A stretch of 47,405 nucleotides of DNA. Source: an uncultured Chromatiaceae bacterium (GTDB taxonomy: Bacteria > Pseudomonadota > Gammaproteobacteria > Tenderiales > Tenderiaceae). Under the pieces are notes generated by a model. It did no database searches. It was not told where the DNA came from and saw only the letters and a list, made by a program, of their open reading frames with translations. The first letter of the stretch is position 1. Every line of letters begins with the position of its first letter. Below are positions 9,111-18,751 of the stretch, one piece after another. The stretch covers positions 1-47,405 of the forward strand of contig CAMYNQ010000008.1 in assembly GCA_947259785.1 (NCBI GenBank). The letters are read 5' to 3'. A program made the position numbers and the translations under genes.

Positions 9111-9118
9111 GGGCAGTT

Positions 9119-9153
9119 AACAGTGGCAGATGAAACCCACATCTGCCACTGTT
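9119..9153. terminator. Perfect 14-bp hairpin between convergent genes
   Basis: AACAGTGGCAGATG and its exact complement flank a seven-base loop. It lies between the RCC1 gene (plus) and lysA (minus). There is no long T-run on either side, but the position and stability suggest a bidirectional terminator. Confidence 0.65.
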
Positions 9154-9162
9154 GTTTGAGGC

Positions 9163-10416
9163 CTAGTCGTCGGGCAGCAGTGCTTCCTGTTGAAACAGAT
9201 CATCGAGCGATTCACGCCGACGCACGACATGCACCTTGTCACCATCCACCAACAACTCAGCCGGGCGTGGACGCGAATTGTAATTTGAACTCATGCTAAA
9301 ACCGTAGGCACCGGCACTACGCACTGCCAACAGATCACCAGCTGCAATCGCCAGATCTCTGTCCTTACCGAGAAAATCGCCGGTCTCGCAAACTGGGCCA
9401 ACAATGTCGTACTCTTGTCTGCTGACATCATCACGTTGCTGTAACGGCACAATTTCCTGCCAGGCAGAATAGAGTGACGGCCGCAGCAAATCATTCATGG
9501 CCGCATCGACAATCGCAAAGTTTTTATGCCCGCCACATTTCAGGTATTCGACCTTGGTCACCAACACGCCGGCATTACCGACAATAGCCCGGCCTGGCTC
9601 GATTAAAATTTCAATCGCTGGATTATTGAGGCGCTGCTTGATCGCCGCTGCGTATTCGGCAGGCGCAGGTGGCGTCTCATCCTGATAGCGAATCCCCAGC
9701 CCACCGCCAACATCAAGATGTTGAAGCTCAATACCCTGCTGCTGCAATTGCTCGACCAACAGCAAGACACGATCAAGCGCATCAACAAAGGGCTCCACCT
9801 GTGTCAACTGTGAACCGATATGACAGTCCACCCCAACCAGGCGCAAATTCGCCATGGCCGCGGCCTGCTGATAAACAGCCAACGCCCGCTCGATATCAAT
9901 ACCAAACTTATTCTCTTTCAGACCCGTAGAAATATAAGGGTGTGTCTTGGCGTCGACATCAGGATTAACCCGAATGGAAACCGGTGCCTGCGTATTCATC
10001 TGCGCCGCCACCCGGTTGAGACGTTCTAACTCGGCAATAGACTCGACATTGAAGCACTTGATTCCGACTTCAAGGGCGCGACGCATCTCATCCTCACGCT
10101 TGGCGACACCCGAAAAAACCACCTTGGCAGGATCACCACCCGCCTTCAATACACGCTCAAGCTCACCCACTGAAACGATATCGAAACCACTGCCCATACG
10201 GGCCATGAGGTTAAGCACCGCCAGATTGGAATTGGCTTTCACTGCATAACAAACCAGATGCGCCTGACCTGACAAGGCATCGTCAAATGCGCGCCAATGC
10301 CGCTCAATCGTTGCCCGAGAATAGACATAACAGGGCGTACCAAACTCCACCGCCAGATCAGTCAGCGCCAAGTCCTCTGCAAACAGACAGGCATTTCTAT
10401 ATTCAAAGTAATCCAT
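9163..10416 (-). CDS. lysA: Diaminopimelate decarboxylase
   Basis: This PLP enzyme makes L-lysine from meso-diaminopimelate in the cytoplasm. The 417-residue protein has the fold-type III signatures: CYAVKANSN with the PLP Lys, the HIGSQL segment, LDVGGGLGIRY, the EPGRAIV motif, and the conserved Cys-containing GPVCETGDFLG. The start is placed at ATG 10416 (protein begins MDYFEYRN) because TTGGAG lies just upstream; an upstream ATG would run through the lipoprotein gene. It overlaps the 3' end of lptM by 14 bases. This lptM-lysA order is conserved in pseudomonads, but the usual next gene dapF is absent here, and a convergent RCC1 gene follows instead. Confidence 0.97.
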   Translation of the reverse strand: MDYFEYRNACLFAEDLALTDLAVEFGTPCYVYSRATIERHWRAFDDALSGQAHLVCYAVKANSNLAVLNLMARMGSGFDIVSVGELERVLKAGGDPAKVVFSGVAKREDEMRRALEVGIKCFNVESIAELERLNRVAAQMNTQAPVSIRVNPDVDAKTHPYISTGLKENKFGIDIERALAVYQQAAAMANLRLVGVDCHIGSQLTQVEPFVDALDRVLLLVEQLQQQGIELQHLDVGGGLGIRYQDETPPAPAEYAAAIKQRLNNPAIEILIEPGRAIVGNAGVLVTKVEYLKCGGHKNFAIVDAAMNDLLRPSLYSAWQEIVPLQQRDDVSRQEYDIVGPVCETGDFLGKDRDLAIAAGDLLAVRSAGAYGFSMSSNYNSRPRPAELLVDGDKVHVVRRRESLDDLFQQEALLPDD

Positions 10417-10588
10417 AATTCTCCAACCAGGATGCTGATTCCGCAATTGCGGCAAGCCCCGCTCGCTGCTCAGGAAAATACAGGTCTCCTTTTTGCCCAC
10501 AAGCAATAAGTAGACTCAAACAGGCCAGGGTTAAAATTATTCGCACTACTTTCACAAGTGGTATTCCAAGAAAATAACGTTGCCGCAT
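10403..10588 (-). CDS. lptM: Small lipoprotein LptM (YifL family)
   Basis: The 61-residue product has a short hydrophobic signal ending in LLIACGQKGDLYFPE, which is the family signature: lipobox Cys, then GxKGxLYxP. In E. coli, LptM assists assembly of the LptD lipopolysaccharide translocon in the outer membrane. The GTG at 10555 would give a protein beginning MKVVRIIL, closer in length to other LptM proteins, and has a GGA upstream, so either start is possible. It precedes lysA with a 14-base overlap, as in related genomes. Confidence 0.85.
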   Translation of the reverse strand: MRQRYFLGIPLVKVVRIILTLACLSLLIACGQKGDLYFPEQRAGLAAIAESASWLENYGLL

Positions 10589-10646
10589 TATCCCAGAAAA
10601 GGACTCTTTGCACTACAACGATGGGGATGTCTGATAGCTACACGAG

Positions 10647-13535
10647 TCAACGGGGCTTTAGTTGCCGAACACGCATCAGGCTATTGAGAGATTGATTCAG
10701 CTTATTTTCAATGATTTTCTTGTGATTGAGAAACTCCACCACGGGCACATTGCCGTCCGGATAATCGGCGAACATAGACGCGGGCAAATCTATATCGGTG
10801 ATATATGCCGGATAAGTTTTACCGCTTTTACGTTGCAAGATGATGTACTTGGCAACCTCATCAAATAGATCGCTGCCATATTCCAGGGAAGTAAATTCAC
10901 ATTCATTACAATAAACAGTAAAAGCTGTCGCCTCACCCTCTTCATGAGAGGCAATTACCTGGATACTGAAATATGATTTTCTGGCATTCTGGTCTGGGGC
11001 CTTTTTGCCTATCTGATATTTGCCCTGACGATTACGAATAACGCAGTTATACTCCACACCAACCTCAGCGCCACTGTCGGCATCACTGCCAACCATCAAA
11101 TATGAACGACGCTGTAGAATGGAATCAAAAAACAACCTGAAATGCCCCATCAAACTGGCATCATCAAGCGACTCCACCTTCTGACGAAACAGCGAGCCAT
11201 TTTCATCAACAACAAAGATATCTGCCATACCTGCATCACGCTTATAGAAAAACTGCACCACACCTGGTTTGTTATGTTTCAGCACCAGAGAAAACACTTC
11301 GTCCGCAAGCACATTTTGATCCAGAAGCATACGACCAAACACCTGTCGCCCCTTACTTAAATAAAGTAACAGTTCACCATACTCAGCGAAACGCTGATAG
11401 CGCAGCACATCGTCCTCGATATACAGCACATAATAAGCGCGCCGAATACAAAGAATATAACGACTATTGAGTTTATCTTTGGCACCATAAAAACATTCAA
11501 CCAAATCATCAAAAAGTTTTACTACTCGTTGTTTGATAGTGATGGCATGGTTCTGCGTGTAACATAAAATCGTCGGCCTAGGCGGCCTAACCCCTTTTGA
11601 CAGTGGCATCAAACGAAAATAATTAGTCAACCAAACCAACACGCTTTCACTACCTTCATAATGCGTGGTCAGCATCTCCTTCCAACTAGTTAACAATACC
11701 TGATCAACACTACCAATCAGCGTTTCGTACATACCACCATAGCTAAAGGCATCGGTTCGATTACTGGCCAGATGCGCACCTGTGCGCCGCAACTCCAACT
11801 GCGGATCCTGACCAAGGTTGATTACAATTGCAGATTGCAAAGTTTTGACGGCACGCCCCAAATCCTCAACATTGGTCTCAAATACTTTGCTGGCAGGAAC
11901 AAACTTTTCCAGCTCTTTTACAAATTCAGTGAGCTCCCGCTGATCAGCACTGCCTGTATGTTTGACAACATTGATCGCCGTCATAGCATTCATCAAGCCG
12001 TTATAAAACCCCCAGGCAACCAGTTCAATGATGTGCCTGCCACGTTTCAACGCCACCATTGATGACGGATCATTAGCATTAGAACCTTCCGCTGCAGCCA
12101 GCAAAGCCCAGCCACCATCCCTGCCTTTCTGTCGGATCTGGTACAGGGTCAAAGACTTTTCAAAGACATCCTGAGAGATACCGCGATTAACAATTTCAAC
12201 CTTGCCGGCCTTGCGTTCAAACGCGGCATACAACTTACGGCCAAGGGCATTCAAATCCTGCTGATTAATCGCCGCAAGCTGGGCATAAGTTCGGGCAAAG
12301 GAAGAAAGAAACTGATAGGTATAGGTTAGCTCCTTAACCAATATACCGCGTTCTTTGAGTACCCTCTGAATTCGCCAACCAGAACGCCGGTCCAACATCG
12401 TCAGATATCCTTTTTCCCAGCCCCAAGCATTGGTTTTGGAGCGCAAAAGATCCCGACGCCAGTCATACTGAACATTTTCGGACACACCTAGCTTCTGATT
12501 GACCTTGAAATAAAAACAGCGCCGCACCAATTCAAGTCGATCCGGCTCATCACGTTCAAGCAGATACTCCTCAAGCCTTGAATAAAGCATCAAATACGGA
12601 TCAAGCTTATCTAAATCATGCTCGCCATCAAAGATGGCTTTCTTGAAGCGTAAACATAACAATTCAATATCCGGATACTCAGAGGCATAAACCTCCATCA
12701 ATAACAGTTTCAATACCGACTTATAAGGAGAATCTATGCCCTTAAACAACTGCCAAACGGCTGCGCCAAAAAACTCCTCTGCTGGCAATGTGGGGATACC
12801 ACCAAAATCAATACAATCGGCCTCCATAACCAAGCGACTTTTATAAAGCTCTTTGACATAGGCGTCATAGTTTTCCTCCTCCTCTACCGGCACCAACCAC
12901 CAGATAGGAAATCGCCCAGCGATCAACAAACTGGTTCGATAAAACTCCTCCAACAAAAGATAATATTGCGCCGTACCACTGCTTTCAGATGAGAGATCGA
13001 CAATTTTTCCGTGCTTGAAGTCCTCCGCATCCATGAGGAAGAAATGGACCTCCAACCCCTGGTCATCGGCCCATTGCTCTATCAACGTACACTTACTCTG
13101 CAGCGCGTCTAGATTCTCCCGGGAAATATCATGCTGATGGCAAAGCCAAATATCAAAATCACTCTTTTTTGAATAGGCCACCGTTCCGCTGCTGCCCATC
13201 AAAAACATCGATAAAATATCGTAGCGTGACATGGCTCGATTTTTATAATCAAAACGATGGATGTATTTATTTGCCGCCGTTAAGGCCCGTTGCGTTGGCG
13301 AATAATCGCAAATCCCTGCCGGTGTACCCTTGGTGACATAACCTGGCAGACTGGGGTGGTTGATATGAAATAACAACGGCAGAAAATCGAGGAAATCACG
13401 TTGATTGTTACGCATGCAATCCTCGCCACGGCGCAAACGTTCCTTATTCAACAACAAGAATCGTTTTTTAACCGCTTCAACATCGGCAAACTTAATTTTG
13501 GTATCTGACTTGGCTTTGGATTTTGCTTTAAACAT
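10647..13535 (-). CDS. cyaA: Class I adenylate cyclase
   Basis: This enzyme produces cAMP from ATP for Crp-type regulation. The N-terminal half carries the nucleotidyltransferase-like motif GSSGTVAYSKKSDFDIW, the catalytic Gly-Ser / Ser-Asp-x-Asp signature of enterobacterial-type cyclases, preceded by NKYIHRFDYKNR. The C-terminal half is the large regulatory region. At 962 residues it is longer than E. coli CyaA (848) but similar to pseudomonad homologues. I chose ATG 13535 (MFKAKSK), preceded by GGGGGAG, although the spacing is short. A further-upstream ATG at 13697 would add an improbable Cys-rich segment. It is divergent from the PAS-GGDEF gene and lies upstream of lptM on the same strand. 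Confidence 0.94.
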   Translation of the reverse strand: MFKAKSKAKSDTKIKFADVEAVKKRFLLLNKERLRRGEDCMRNNQRDFLDFLPLLFHINHPSLPGYVTKGTPAGICDYSPTQRALTAANKYIHRFDYKNRAMSRYDILSMFLMGSSGTVAYSKKSDFDIWLCHQHDISRENLDALQSKCTLIEQWADDQGLEVHFFLMDAEDFKHGKIVDLSSESSGTAQYYLLLEEFYRTSLLIAGRFPIWWLVPVEEEENYDAYVKELYKSRLVMEADCIDFGGIPTLPAEEFFGAAVWQLFKGIDSPYKSVLKLLLMEVYASEYPDIELLCLRFKKAIFDGEHDLDKLDPYLMLYSRLEEYLLERDEPDRLELVRRCFYFKVNQKLGVSENVQYDWRRDLLRSKTNAWGWEKGYLTMLDRRSGWRIQRVLKERGILVKELTYTYQFLSSFARTYAQLAAINQQDLNALGRKLYAAFERKAGKVEIVNRGISQDVFEKSLTLYQIRQKGRDGGWALLAAAEGSNANDPSSMVALKRGRHIIELVAWGFYNGLMNAMTAINVVKHTGSADQRELTEFVKELEKFVPASKVFETNVEDLGRAVKTLQSAIVINLGQDPQLELRRTGAHLASNRTDAFSYGGMYETLIGSVDQVLLTSWKEMLTTHYEGSESVLVWLTNYFRLMPLSKGVRPPRPTILCYTQNHAITIKQRVVKLFDDLVECFYGAKDKLNSRYILCIRRAYYVLYIEDDVLRYQRFAEYGELLLYLSKGRQVFGRMLLDQNVLADEVFSLVLKHNKPGVVQFFYKRDAGMADIFVVDENGSLFRQKVESLDDASLMGHFRLFFDSILQRRSYLMVGSDADSGAEVGVEYNCVIRNRQGKYQIGKKAPDQNARKSYFSIQVIASHEEGEATAFTVYCNECEFTSLEYGSDLFDEVAKYIILQRKSGKTYPAYITDIDLPASMFADYPDGNVPVVEFLNHKKIIENKLNQSLNSLMRVRQLKPR

Positions 13536-13778
13536 TCGCTCCCCCGACCCATACTTGTATCGGTCATCACAGCCCAATACTTGATGTCTGCAGCAACAAA
13601 AAAGCACCCCTACCAGCAGATCCAGCCACCCCAACGAACACAAAAAAACATTAGATATCATACAACTACAAGCAGAACAGCAAACTAACCGGTCCAACTA
13701 AACAAGCCCGCTGACTTGGCAAAATGGGCGTTTTTAAGGTATACCTGTCTCATTAATCCTCGGGGAGTCAAAAGACCA

Positions 13779-14624
13779 ATGGAACAAATCACACTCGGCA
13801 ACATGCAGGATGCCCTGCAGAACTCACCCATCGGCATTATCTTGATGGACGAAAAAGGCAATATTCAGTGGCATAACAGCTGCCTGGAACAAATGTTGGA
13901 CGTAACGGCAGAACAGCTCAACGGTAAATCCACCGCTGATCTACCCAAGGAACTAAACAGCATCCTAACTTCTCCACCTGAAACAATCCTGTTGCAGAAT
14001 GGCGATATTCAACGTTGGTTACATTGCCACAGCCAGACCAGCAATGACGGCAGGCGCACTCAATTTTATATCGACATCACCACGGAACAACGCCTGCGCC
14101 TAGAACGCGATAGACTGGAAGACGACCTGCAACAGCTGACCACCCGTGACCCGGTGACCGGCCTGCCCAATCGTCGCTCCCTATTGCAAGGCCTGGAACC
14201 GCTAATCTCTCGCAGCCGTCGTTATGGCAACCCTCTGTCACTCATCAAGCTGCATGTCGAACTGGACGGCCTTGAACCACAAGACGAAGTCAAATACCAG
14301 GAAGAGGCCTGGATGAAGGTAGGACAACTGCTAAAAGAGCAAATGCGCTGGGCTGACATCATAGGTCGCTACGATGGCTCGGACTTCCTATTAATCCTGC
14401 CGGAAACCCCTGCTGATGCAACCCAAACCCTGGCGGAAAAAATCTGCGAACTGATTGATGAGCTTGAGCTGATGTCCGATGACAACAAGGCCATTAAAAT
14501 CAAACCCTATTGCGGCCTGACCAGTTGGAAAAAAGGCGACGACGCCAACCTGATGTTGCAGCATATCAGCAGCAACATCAACGCTGCCAAGCAAGCTGGC
14601 ACGGCCATCGCCAAAGCCAGCTAA
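13779..14624 (+). CDS. PAS-GGDEF protein with degenerate diguanylate cyclase site
   Basis: The 281-residue cytoplasmic protein has a PAS sensor domain (about residues 8-110), a short coiled linker (RLRLERDRLEDDLQQL) and a GGDEF fold beginning at TRDPVTGLPNRRSL. The signature loop reads RYDGSDF where active cyclases have RYGGDEF, and the metal-binding D-x-D of the first strand is replaced by H-V-E. Both changes argue against c-di-GMP synthesis, so it may act as a signalling scaffold or nucleotide sensor. The start at ATG 13779 follows GGGGAG at 13762-13767. It lies head-to-head with cyaA and converges on argH with an 8-bp gap. Confidence 0.88.
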   Translation: MEQITLGNMQDALQNSPIGIILMDEKGNIQWHNSCLEQMLDVTAEQLNGKSTADLPKELNSILTSPPETILLQNGDIQRWLHCHSQTSNDGRRTQFYIDITTEQRLRLERDRLEDDLQQLTTRDPVTGLPNRRSLLQGLEPLISRSRRYGNPLSLIKLHVELDGLEPQDEVKYQEEAWMKVGQLLKEQMRWADIIGRYDGSDFLLILPETPADATQTLAEKICELIDELELMSDDNKAIKIKPYCGLTSWKKGDDANLMLQHISSNINAAKQAGTAIAKAS

Positions 14625-14632
14625 ACCCCAAA

Positions 14633-16018
14633 CTAAATCAGTCGGTTGCGCGCCCGCGCAGCCGCTGCTTTGACCTGATTCGGAGCCGTACCACCAATGT
14701 GGTCACGCGCTGCCACCGAACCCTGCAGAGTCAACACCTCAAACACATCGTTACCGATTGCATCCGAAAACTGCTGCAATTCTGCCAGTGCCATCTCAGC
14801 CAGATCACGACTTGTCTCTACCCCCAAACGCACCGCTTTACCCACCACTTCGTGGGCATCACGGAAAGGTACGCCCTTGCGCACCAGGTAATCGGCAAGA
14901 TCAGTGGCCGTGGAAAAACCCTGCAGTGCAGCACGCTCCATGTTGTCACGTTTGATTGCCAGGGCGGCCATCATGTCAGCGTAGACCTTGAGCGAACCAC
15001 GCAAGGTATCAATGACATCGAACAATGGCTCTTTGTCTTCCTGGTTATCTTTGTTGTAGGCCAACGGCTGGCCCTTCATCAGGGTCAGCAGCGAAATCAG
15101 ATGACCGTTGACGCGACCGGTCTTGCCACGCACCAACTCGGGCACATCAGGGTTCTTCTTCTGCGGCATGATCGATGAGCCGGTGCAAAAGCTATCGGGG
15201 ATATCAACAAAATCGAACTGGGCCGAGGCCCACAGGATCAGCTCTTCGGAAAAACGTGACATATGGGTCATCATCAAAGATGCCGCGGCACAAAATTCGA
15301 TAGCGAAATCGCGATCACTGACGGCATCAAGGGAGTTTTCGGTAACGCCGTCAAAACCCAGCAGCTTGGCGGTATATTCACGATCAATCGGATAGCTGGT
15401 GCCGGCCAGGGCCGCTGAGCCCAACGGCATCACATTAACCCGCTTGCGGCAATCAAGCAGACGCTGAGCATCACGCACCAGCATCTCAAACCAGGCCAGC
15501 ATGTGATGACCAAAGGTCACCGGCTGAGCCACCTGCAGGTGGGTAAAACCAGGCATAATGGCATCAAATTCGCGCTCAGCCAGATCAATCAAAGCGATTT
15601 GCAGGCGCTTTAATTCGGCCTGGATGGCATCGATTTCATCACGCAGATAAAGGCGGATATCAGTGGCCACCTGATCATTACGCGAACGGCCTGTGTGCAG
15701 CTTCTTACCGGCGTCACCGATCAGGGCAGTCAGGCGCGCCTCGATGTTCATATGCACATCTTCCAGCGACACCGACCATTGCAACTGGCCTGACTCGATC
15801 TCGGCCGAGACCTGATCCAGACCCTGTAAAATCTGCTGACACTCGGCCTCGGTCAACACACCAATATGACTCAACATCTGCGCATGCGCCCTGGAACCGG
15901 CAATATCGTGATGATAGAGACGCTGATCAAAACCAATCGAGGCGGTAAATGCCTCAACAAAGGCATCAGTAGGTTCGGTAAAGCGCCCGGCCCAGGGCTT
16001 GCTGCTCGGTTCTGTCAC
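14633..16018 (-). CDS. argH: Argininosuccinate lyase
   Basis: This cytoplasmic enzyme performs the last step of arginine synthesis, splitting argininosuccinate into arginine and fumarate. The 461 residues match the family length. Visible features are the N-terminal KPWAGRF, the [13 protein letters not shown] block, [11 protein letters not shown], and the fumarase/aspartase superfamily signature [15 protein letters not shown] 16018 is the natural start. The gene is transcribed away from fimS/algZ, an arrangement known from Pseudomonas, with a 145-bp shared intergenic region that must contain both promoters. Confidence 0.98.
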   Translation of the reverse strand: MTEPSSKPWAGRFTEPTDAFVEAFTASIGFDQRLYHHDIAGSRAHAQMLSHIGVLTEAECQQILQGLDQVSAEIESGQLQWSVSLEDVHMNIEARLTALIGDAGKKLHTGRSRNDQVATDIRLYLRDEIDAIQAELKRLQIALIDLAEREFDAIMPGFTHLQVAQPVTFGHHMLAWFEMLVRDAQRLLDCRKRVNVMPLGSAALAGTSYPIDREYTAKLLGFDGVTENSLDAVSDRDFAIEFCAAASLMMTHMSRFSEELILWASAQFDFVDIPDSFCTGSSIMPQKKNPDVPELVRGKTGRVNGHLISLLTLMKGQPLAYNKDNQEDKEPLFDVIDTLRGSLKVYADMMAALAIKRDNMERAALQGFSTATDLADYLVRKGVPFRDAHEVVGKAVRLGVETSRDLAEMALAELQQFSDAIGNDVFEVLTLQGSVAARDHIGGTAPNQVKAAAARARNRLI

Positions 16019-16163
16019 GATGATTCCTTGGAAATTCTGAAAAGTGCGGCAAGTATATCATTGCGCCTCAAGCCGCTGAATCCCCAAAAGATAGCCACAA
16101 AGATATAAGACAAACAGAGCCAGCGTCCGATACCATATCCAGGACAAATAAATTAAGGCCAAC

Positions 16164-17243
16164 ATGGCTCAGACAGACAATCACAATTCAGCCACAAAAA
16201 ACACGACTTTCCTACCTGACTTTTGTCACATCAGGATCGTCTTTTCGGTAATCATCATTGCCGAACTGCTGGCCTTCGTCCTCACCTTGGCCACGCCTAG
16301 CGCCCGCGGCGGCAACTGGGACTATCTCAGCCTGGTCTCGATCTACATCCTCTGGATCGCGCTCTGCTCCACCGCCCTACTTTGTTTGCTAAGGCCCAAA
16401 CTGGCAAAACTCAACAACAATATGGCCGCCCTATCCGCCTTTTGTTTACTACTACTGATCACTACTGCCTTTAGCGAAGCCGCCTTTCAGGTAAGCACCC
16501 ACTTTGGTGCCGGCGCCCTGCAAATAAACATGAGCCACCTGGAATTCTTCAGTCGCAACCTGGCCATCTGCGCCATTGCCAGTCTGCTGACACTGCGCTA
16601 CTTCTACCTCCAGCATCAGCTCAAGCTCAATATCGAGGCCGAAAACCAGTTTCGTCTACAGGCACTACAGGCACGCATCCGACCCCATTTTTTATTTAAT
16701 GCTCTGAACACCATCGCCAGCCTGATCCGGCGTCAACCACAACGGGCCGAAGAGGCGGTGGAAGATTTGTCCGACCTGTTCCGCCACACTCTCAACGACG
16801 CCGAGGCCCGCCTGCCGTTTGCCACAGAGATTGAAATCGCCCAGCGTTATCTGGATATGGAAAAATTACGCCTCGGTGAGCGACTCAGCATGCAATGGGA
16901 CATAGACGCCATCCCGCGGGACGCCTCTCTGCCCTCGCTAACCCTGCAACCCTTATTGGAAAATGCCATCTGCCATGGCGTCGAGATCATCAGCCGCGGC
17001 GGCACCATCACCATCCACGGACAACGCAAGGGCAACACCCTGACAATCACCATTACTAATCCATTACCAAACGTCGACGAAGGCTCACCACGCAAACGCC
17101 AGGGCATGCACATTGCTCTGGACAACACCCGTCAACGTCTGCAGGCCCATTTCCAGGAAGACGGCAAGCTCACCAACCAACAGCAAGGCAATAGCTACCG
17201 GGTTGAACTGAGCTTTCCTTACCAGCCCCATTCAAAACAATGA
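16164..17243 (+). CDS. algZ: LytS/AlgZ-family sensor histidine kinase
   Basis: This inner-membrane sensor kinase of the LytS/YehU class (FimS/AlgZ in Pseudomonas) has 359 residues. Four or more hydrophobic segments lie in residues 25-160 and form a membrane input region without an obvious periplasmic domain. The His-kinase domain has RPHFLFNALNTIASLIRR, with the phospho-acceptor His in the family's characteristic FNxLN context, and an N-box ENAICHGVE. The G-box is weak, as in AlgZ proteins. It ends in a four-base ATGA overlap with the LytTR regulator, its evident partner. In Pseudomonas this pair controls alginate, twitching and virulence; here the regulon is unknown. Confidence 0.9.
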   Translation: MAQTDNHNSATKNTTFLPDFCHIRIVFSVIIIAELLAFVLTLATPSARGGNWDYLSLVSIYILWIALCSTALLCLLRPKLAKLNNNMAALSAFCLLLLITTAFSEAAFQVSTHFGAGALQINMSHLEFFSRNLAICAIASLLTLRYFYLQHQLKLNIEAENQFRLQALQARIRPHFLFNALNTIASLIRRQPQRAEEAVEDLSDLFRHTLNDAEARLPFATEIEIAQRYLDMEKLRLGERLSMQWDIDAIPRDASLPSLTLQPLLENAICHGVEIISRGGTITIHGQRKGNTLTITITNPLPNVDEGSPRKRQGMHIALDNTRQRLQAHFQEDGKLTNQQQGNSYRVELSFPYQPHSKQ

Positions 17244-17983
17244 AAATTCTAATCGTAGACGATGAACCCCTCGCCCGCAGCCGTCTGCAAGATCTGCTCG
17301 GTGACATCGGCAACCACCAAGTGGTTGGCGAAGCAAGCAACGGTCGCACCGCAATCGAACAGACTCAACACCTTGTTCCGGATATCGTTCTACTCGACAT
17401 CAATATGCCAGAGATGAGCGGCCTGGAAGCCGCCATACACCTGAGCCAGTTGGAGCATGCCCCGGCAGTCATCTTCACCACTGCCTACAGCGAGCATGCC
17501 CTGGAAGCCTTTGATGCCAACGCCATCGACTACCTGCTCAAACCTATCCGCCGAACACGACTGGAACAAGCGCTAAATAAGGTGCAACCACTGCAACGCC
17601 ACCAGCTCGATAAAACCGCGACAGACCAACACCTAAGTCGTAACCACATCGGTGCCCACCTGCGCGGCGGCATCAAACTGATTCCGATCAAAGACATCTA
17701 TTATTTTCACTCTGACAGCAAATATGTCATCGTCCACCACAAGAACGGTGAGGTGTTAATCGACGAGCCACTCAAAAGCCTGGAACAAGAGTTCTGCGAC
17801 CGTTTCACCCGCATCCATCGTAATTCGCTCATCGCCAACGGCTATATCGAGGCACTGGAAAAAATCAGCGACAACCACTTTCAACTGCGTCTGCGTGGCT
17901 GCAATGCACTGCTCGAGGTCAGCCGCCGCCAACTGCCCGTGGTGCGTAAACTCATCAGCAACATGACTGAGCAGCCTGATTGA
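17240..17983 (+). CDS. algR: LytTR-type response regulator AlgR
   Basis: The 247-residue protein has an N-terminal receiver (MKILIVDDEPLARSRL, phospho-acceptor Asp in LLDINMPEMSG, switch Lys in YLLKPI) and a C-terminal LytTR DNA-binding domain from about residue 140 (IKDIYYFHSDSKYVIVHH, RIHRNSLI). It is coupled to the upstream kinase. Synteny with argH and hemC identifies it as the AlgR orthologue, a transcriptional regulator. A terminator-like hairpin follows, and unlike in Pseudomonas the hem genes do not come directly next. Confidence 0.93.
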   Translation: MKILIVDDEPLARSRLQDLLGDIGNHQVVGEASNGRTAIEQTQHLVPDIVLLDINMPEMSGLEAAIHLSQLEHAPAVIFTTAYSEHALEAFDANAIDYLLKPIRRTRLEQALNKVQPLQRHQLDKTATDQHLSRNHIGAHLRGGIKLIPIKDIYYFHSDSKYVIVHHKNGEVLIDEPLKSLEQEFCDRFTRIHRNSLIANGYIEALEKISDNHFQLRLRGCNALLEVSRRQLPVVRKLISNMTEQPD

Positions 17984-18063
17984 CAAAGACCAGCATTCCG
18001 ATTCAGTCAGCAACGGAATTAATACTCTCTTTTTGTTTGTTTTCCACTTCTATTTAGACAGAT

Positions 18064-18094
18064 AAAAAACCCCGGCACAGTGACCAGGGTTTTT
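18064..18094. terminator. Bidirectional terminator between algR and the cytochrome gene
   Basis: AAAAACCC pairs with GGGTTTTT around a short imperfect inner stem. A-rich and T-rich flanks allow it to end both algR (plus) and the convergent cytochrome gene (minus). Confidence 0.75.
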
Positions 18095-18132
18095 GCTAAT
18101 CCAAGGGACCACTTCCAAATTAGAGCATCTGC

Positions 18133-18732
18133 TTACAGGGCAGTCAGGTAGCCAGCAATGTCAGTAATTTCAGCGTCAGTAACACTCTTAACAGCGCCAG
18201 ACATCATAGGCGCTTGGCCAGAAGCGCGCTTACCGTCACGAATCAGCTTGAACTGAACAATAAGATACTCTTCGTGTTGGCCAGCCAGGCGTGGTCCAAT
18301 GCCCCCCATAGCATTCGCCCCATGACAACCTGCACAGCCTTTAGACTTGAAAAGAGTAGCGCCCTTGGCTGGCTCTGTTACTGCAGCAACTTTGTCACTA
18401 ACCACTGCGACTGCTTGCGCCGCCTCTTCGGCAATCTCATCACTCACCTTTGCGACACTAGATTTTGTTTCAACAATTAACGCTTCAGCTTTTGATTCAA
18501 CATTGGCTTTAACATCTTCGACCACACTGCTAGCCGTTTGACTGAGCTTTTCAGCCGATTCTGCTGCAACATCATCAATGGAGTCTTTCGCCTCATCAAA
18601 CATTGAAGTCGCATGCTTTTCAACGTCACCATTAGCCGCACTATTATCGCTTTCCGAACAGGCACTAATTACCAGAGTCGACATCACCACAACTAAGAGT
18701 GGCGCCAGATAAACATATTTTTTATTTGTCAT
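18133..18732 (-). CDS. Lipoprotein c-type cytochrome with a helical stalk
   Basis: The 199-residue product starts with a signal peptide and lipobox (VISAC), predicting a lipid-anchored periplasmic protein. About 90 residues of Ala/Glu/Lys/Val-rich amphipathic helix follow, resembling apolipoprotein or coiled-coil stalks. The C-terminal 85 residues form a class I cytochrome c domain with the heme site GCAGCHG, the segment GIGPRLAGQ, and a probable axial Met in QAPMMSG. It most resembles small c5/c553-type monoheme electron carriers. Starting at the second ATG (18732) leaves eight bases after AGGAG, better than ATG 18738. The partner oxidase or reductase is unknown. It belongs to the accessory block between algR and hemC. 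Confidence 0.87.
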   Translation of the reverse strand: MTNKKYVYLAPLLVVVMSTLVISACSESDNSAANGDVEKHATSMFDEAKDSIDDVAAESAEKLSQTASSVVEDVKANVESKAEALIVETKSSVAKVSDEIAEEAAQAVAVVSDKVAAVTEPAKGATLFKSKGCAGCHGANAMGGIGPRLAGQHEEYLIVQFKLIRDGKRASGQAPMMSGAVKSVTDAEITDIAGYLTAL

Positions 18733-18751
18733 TCTCATTTCTCCTAACCAA

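Noticed and set aside
10589-10646. Possible cyaY-like gene between cyaA and lptM as in E. coli and pseudomonads
   Set aside because: The gap is only 58 bp and contains no frame; cyaY is not here.
14510-15178. Plus-strand open frame of 222 codons overlapping argH
   Set aside because: It begins inside the PAS-GGDEF gene and runs antisense to the clearly conserved argH; the composition is His/Gln-rich shadow sequence.
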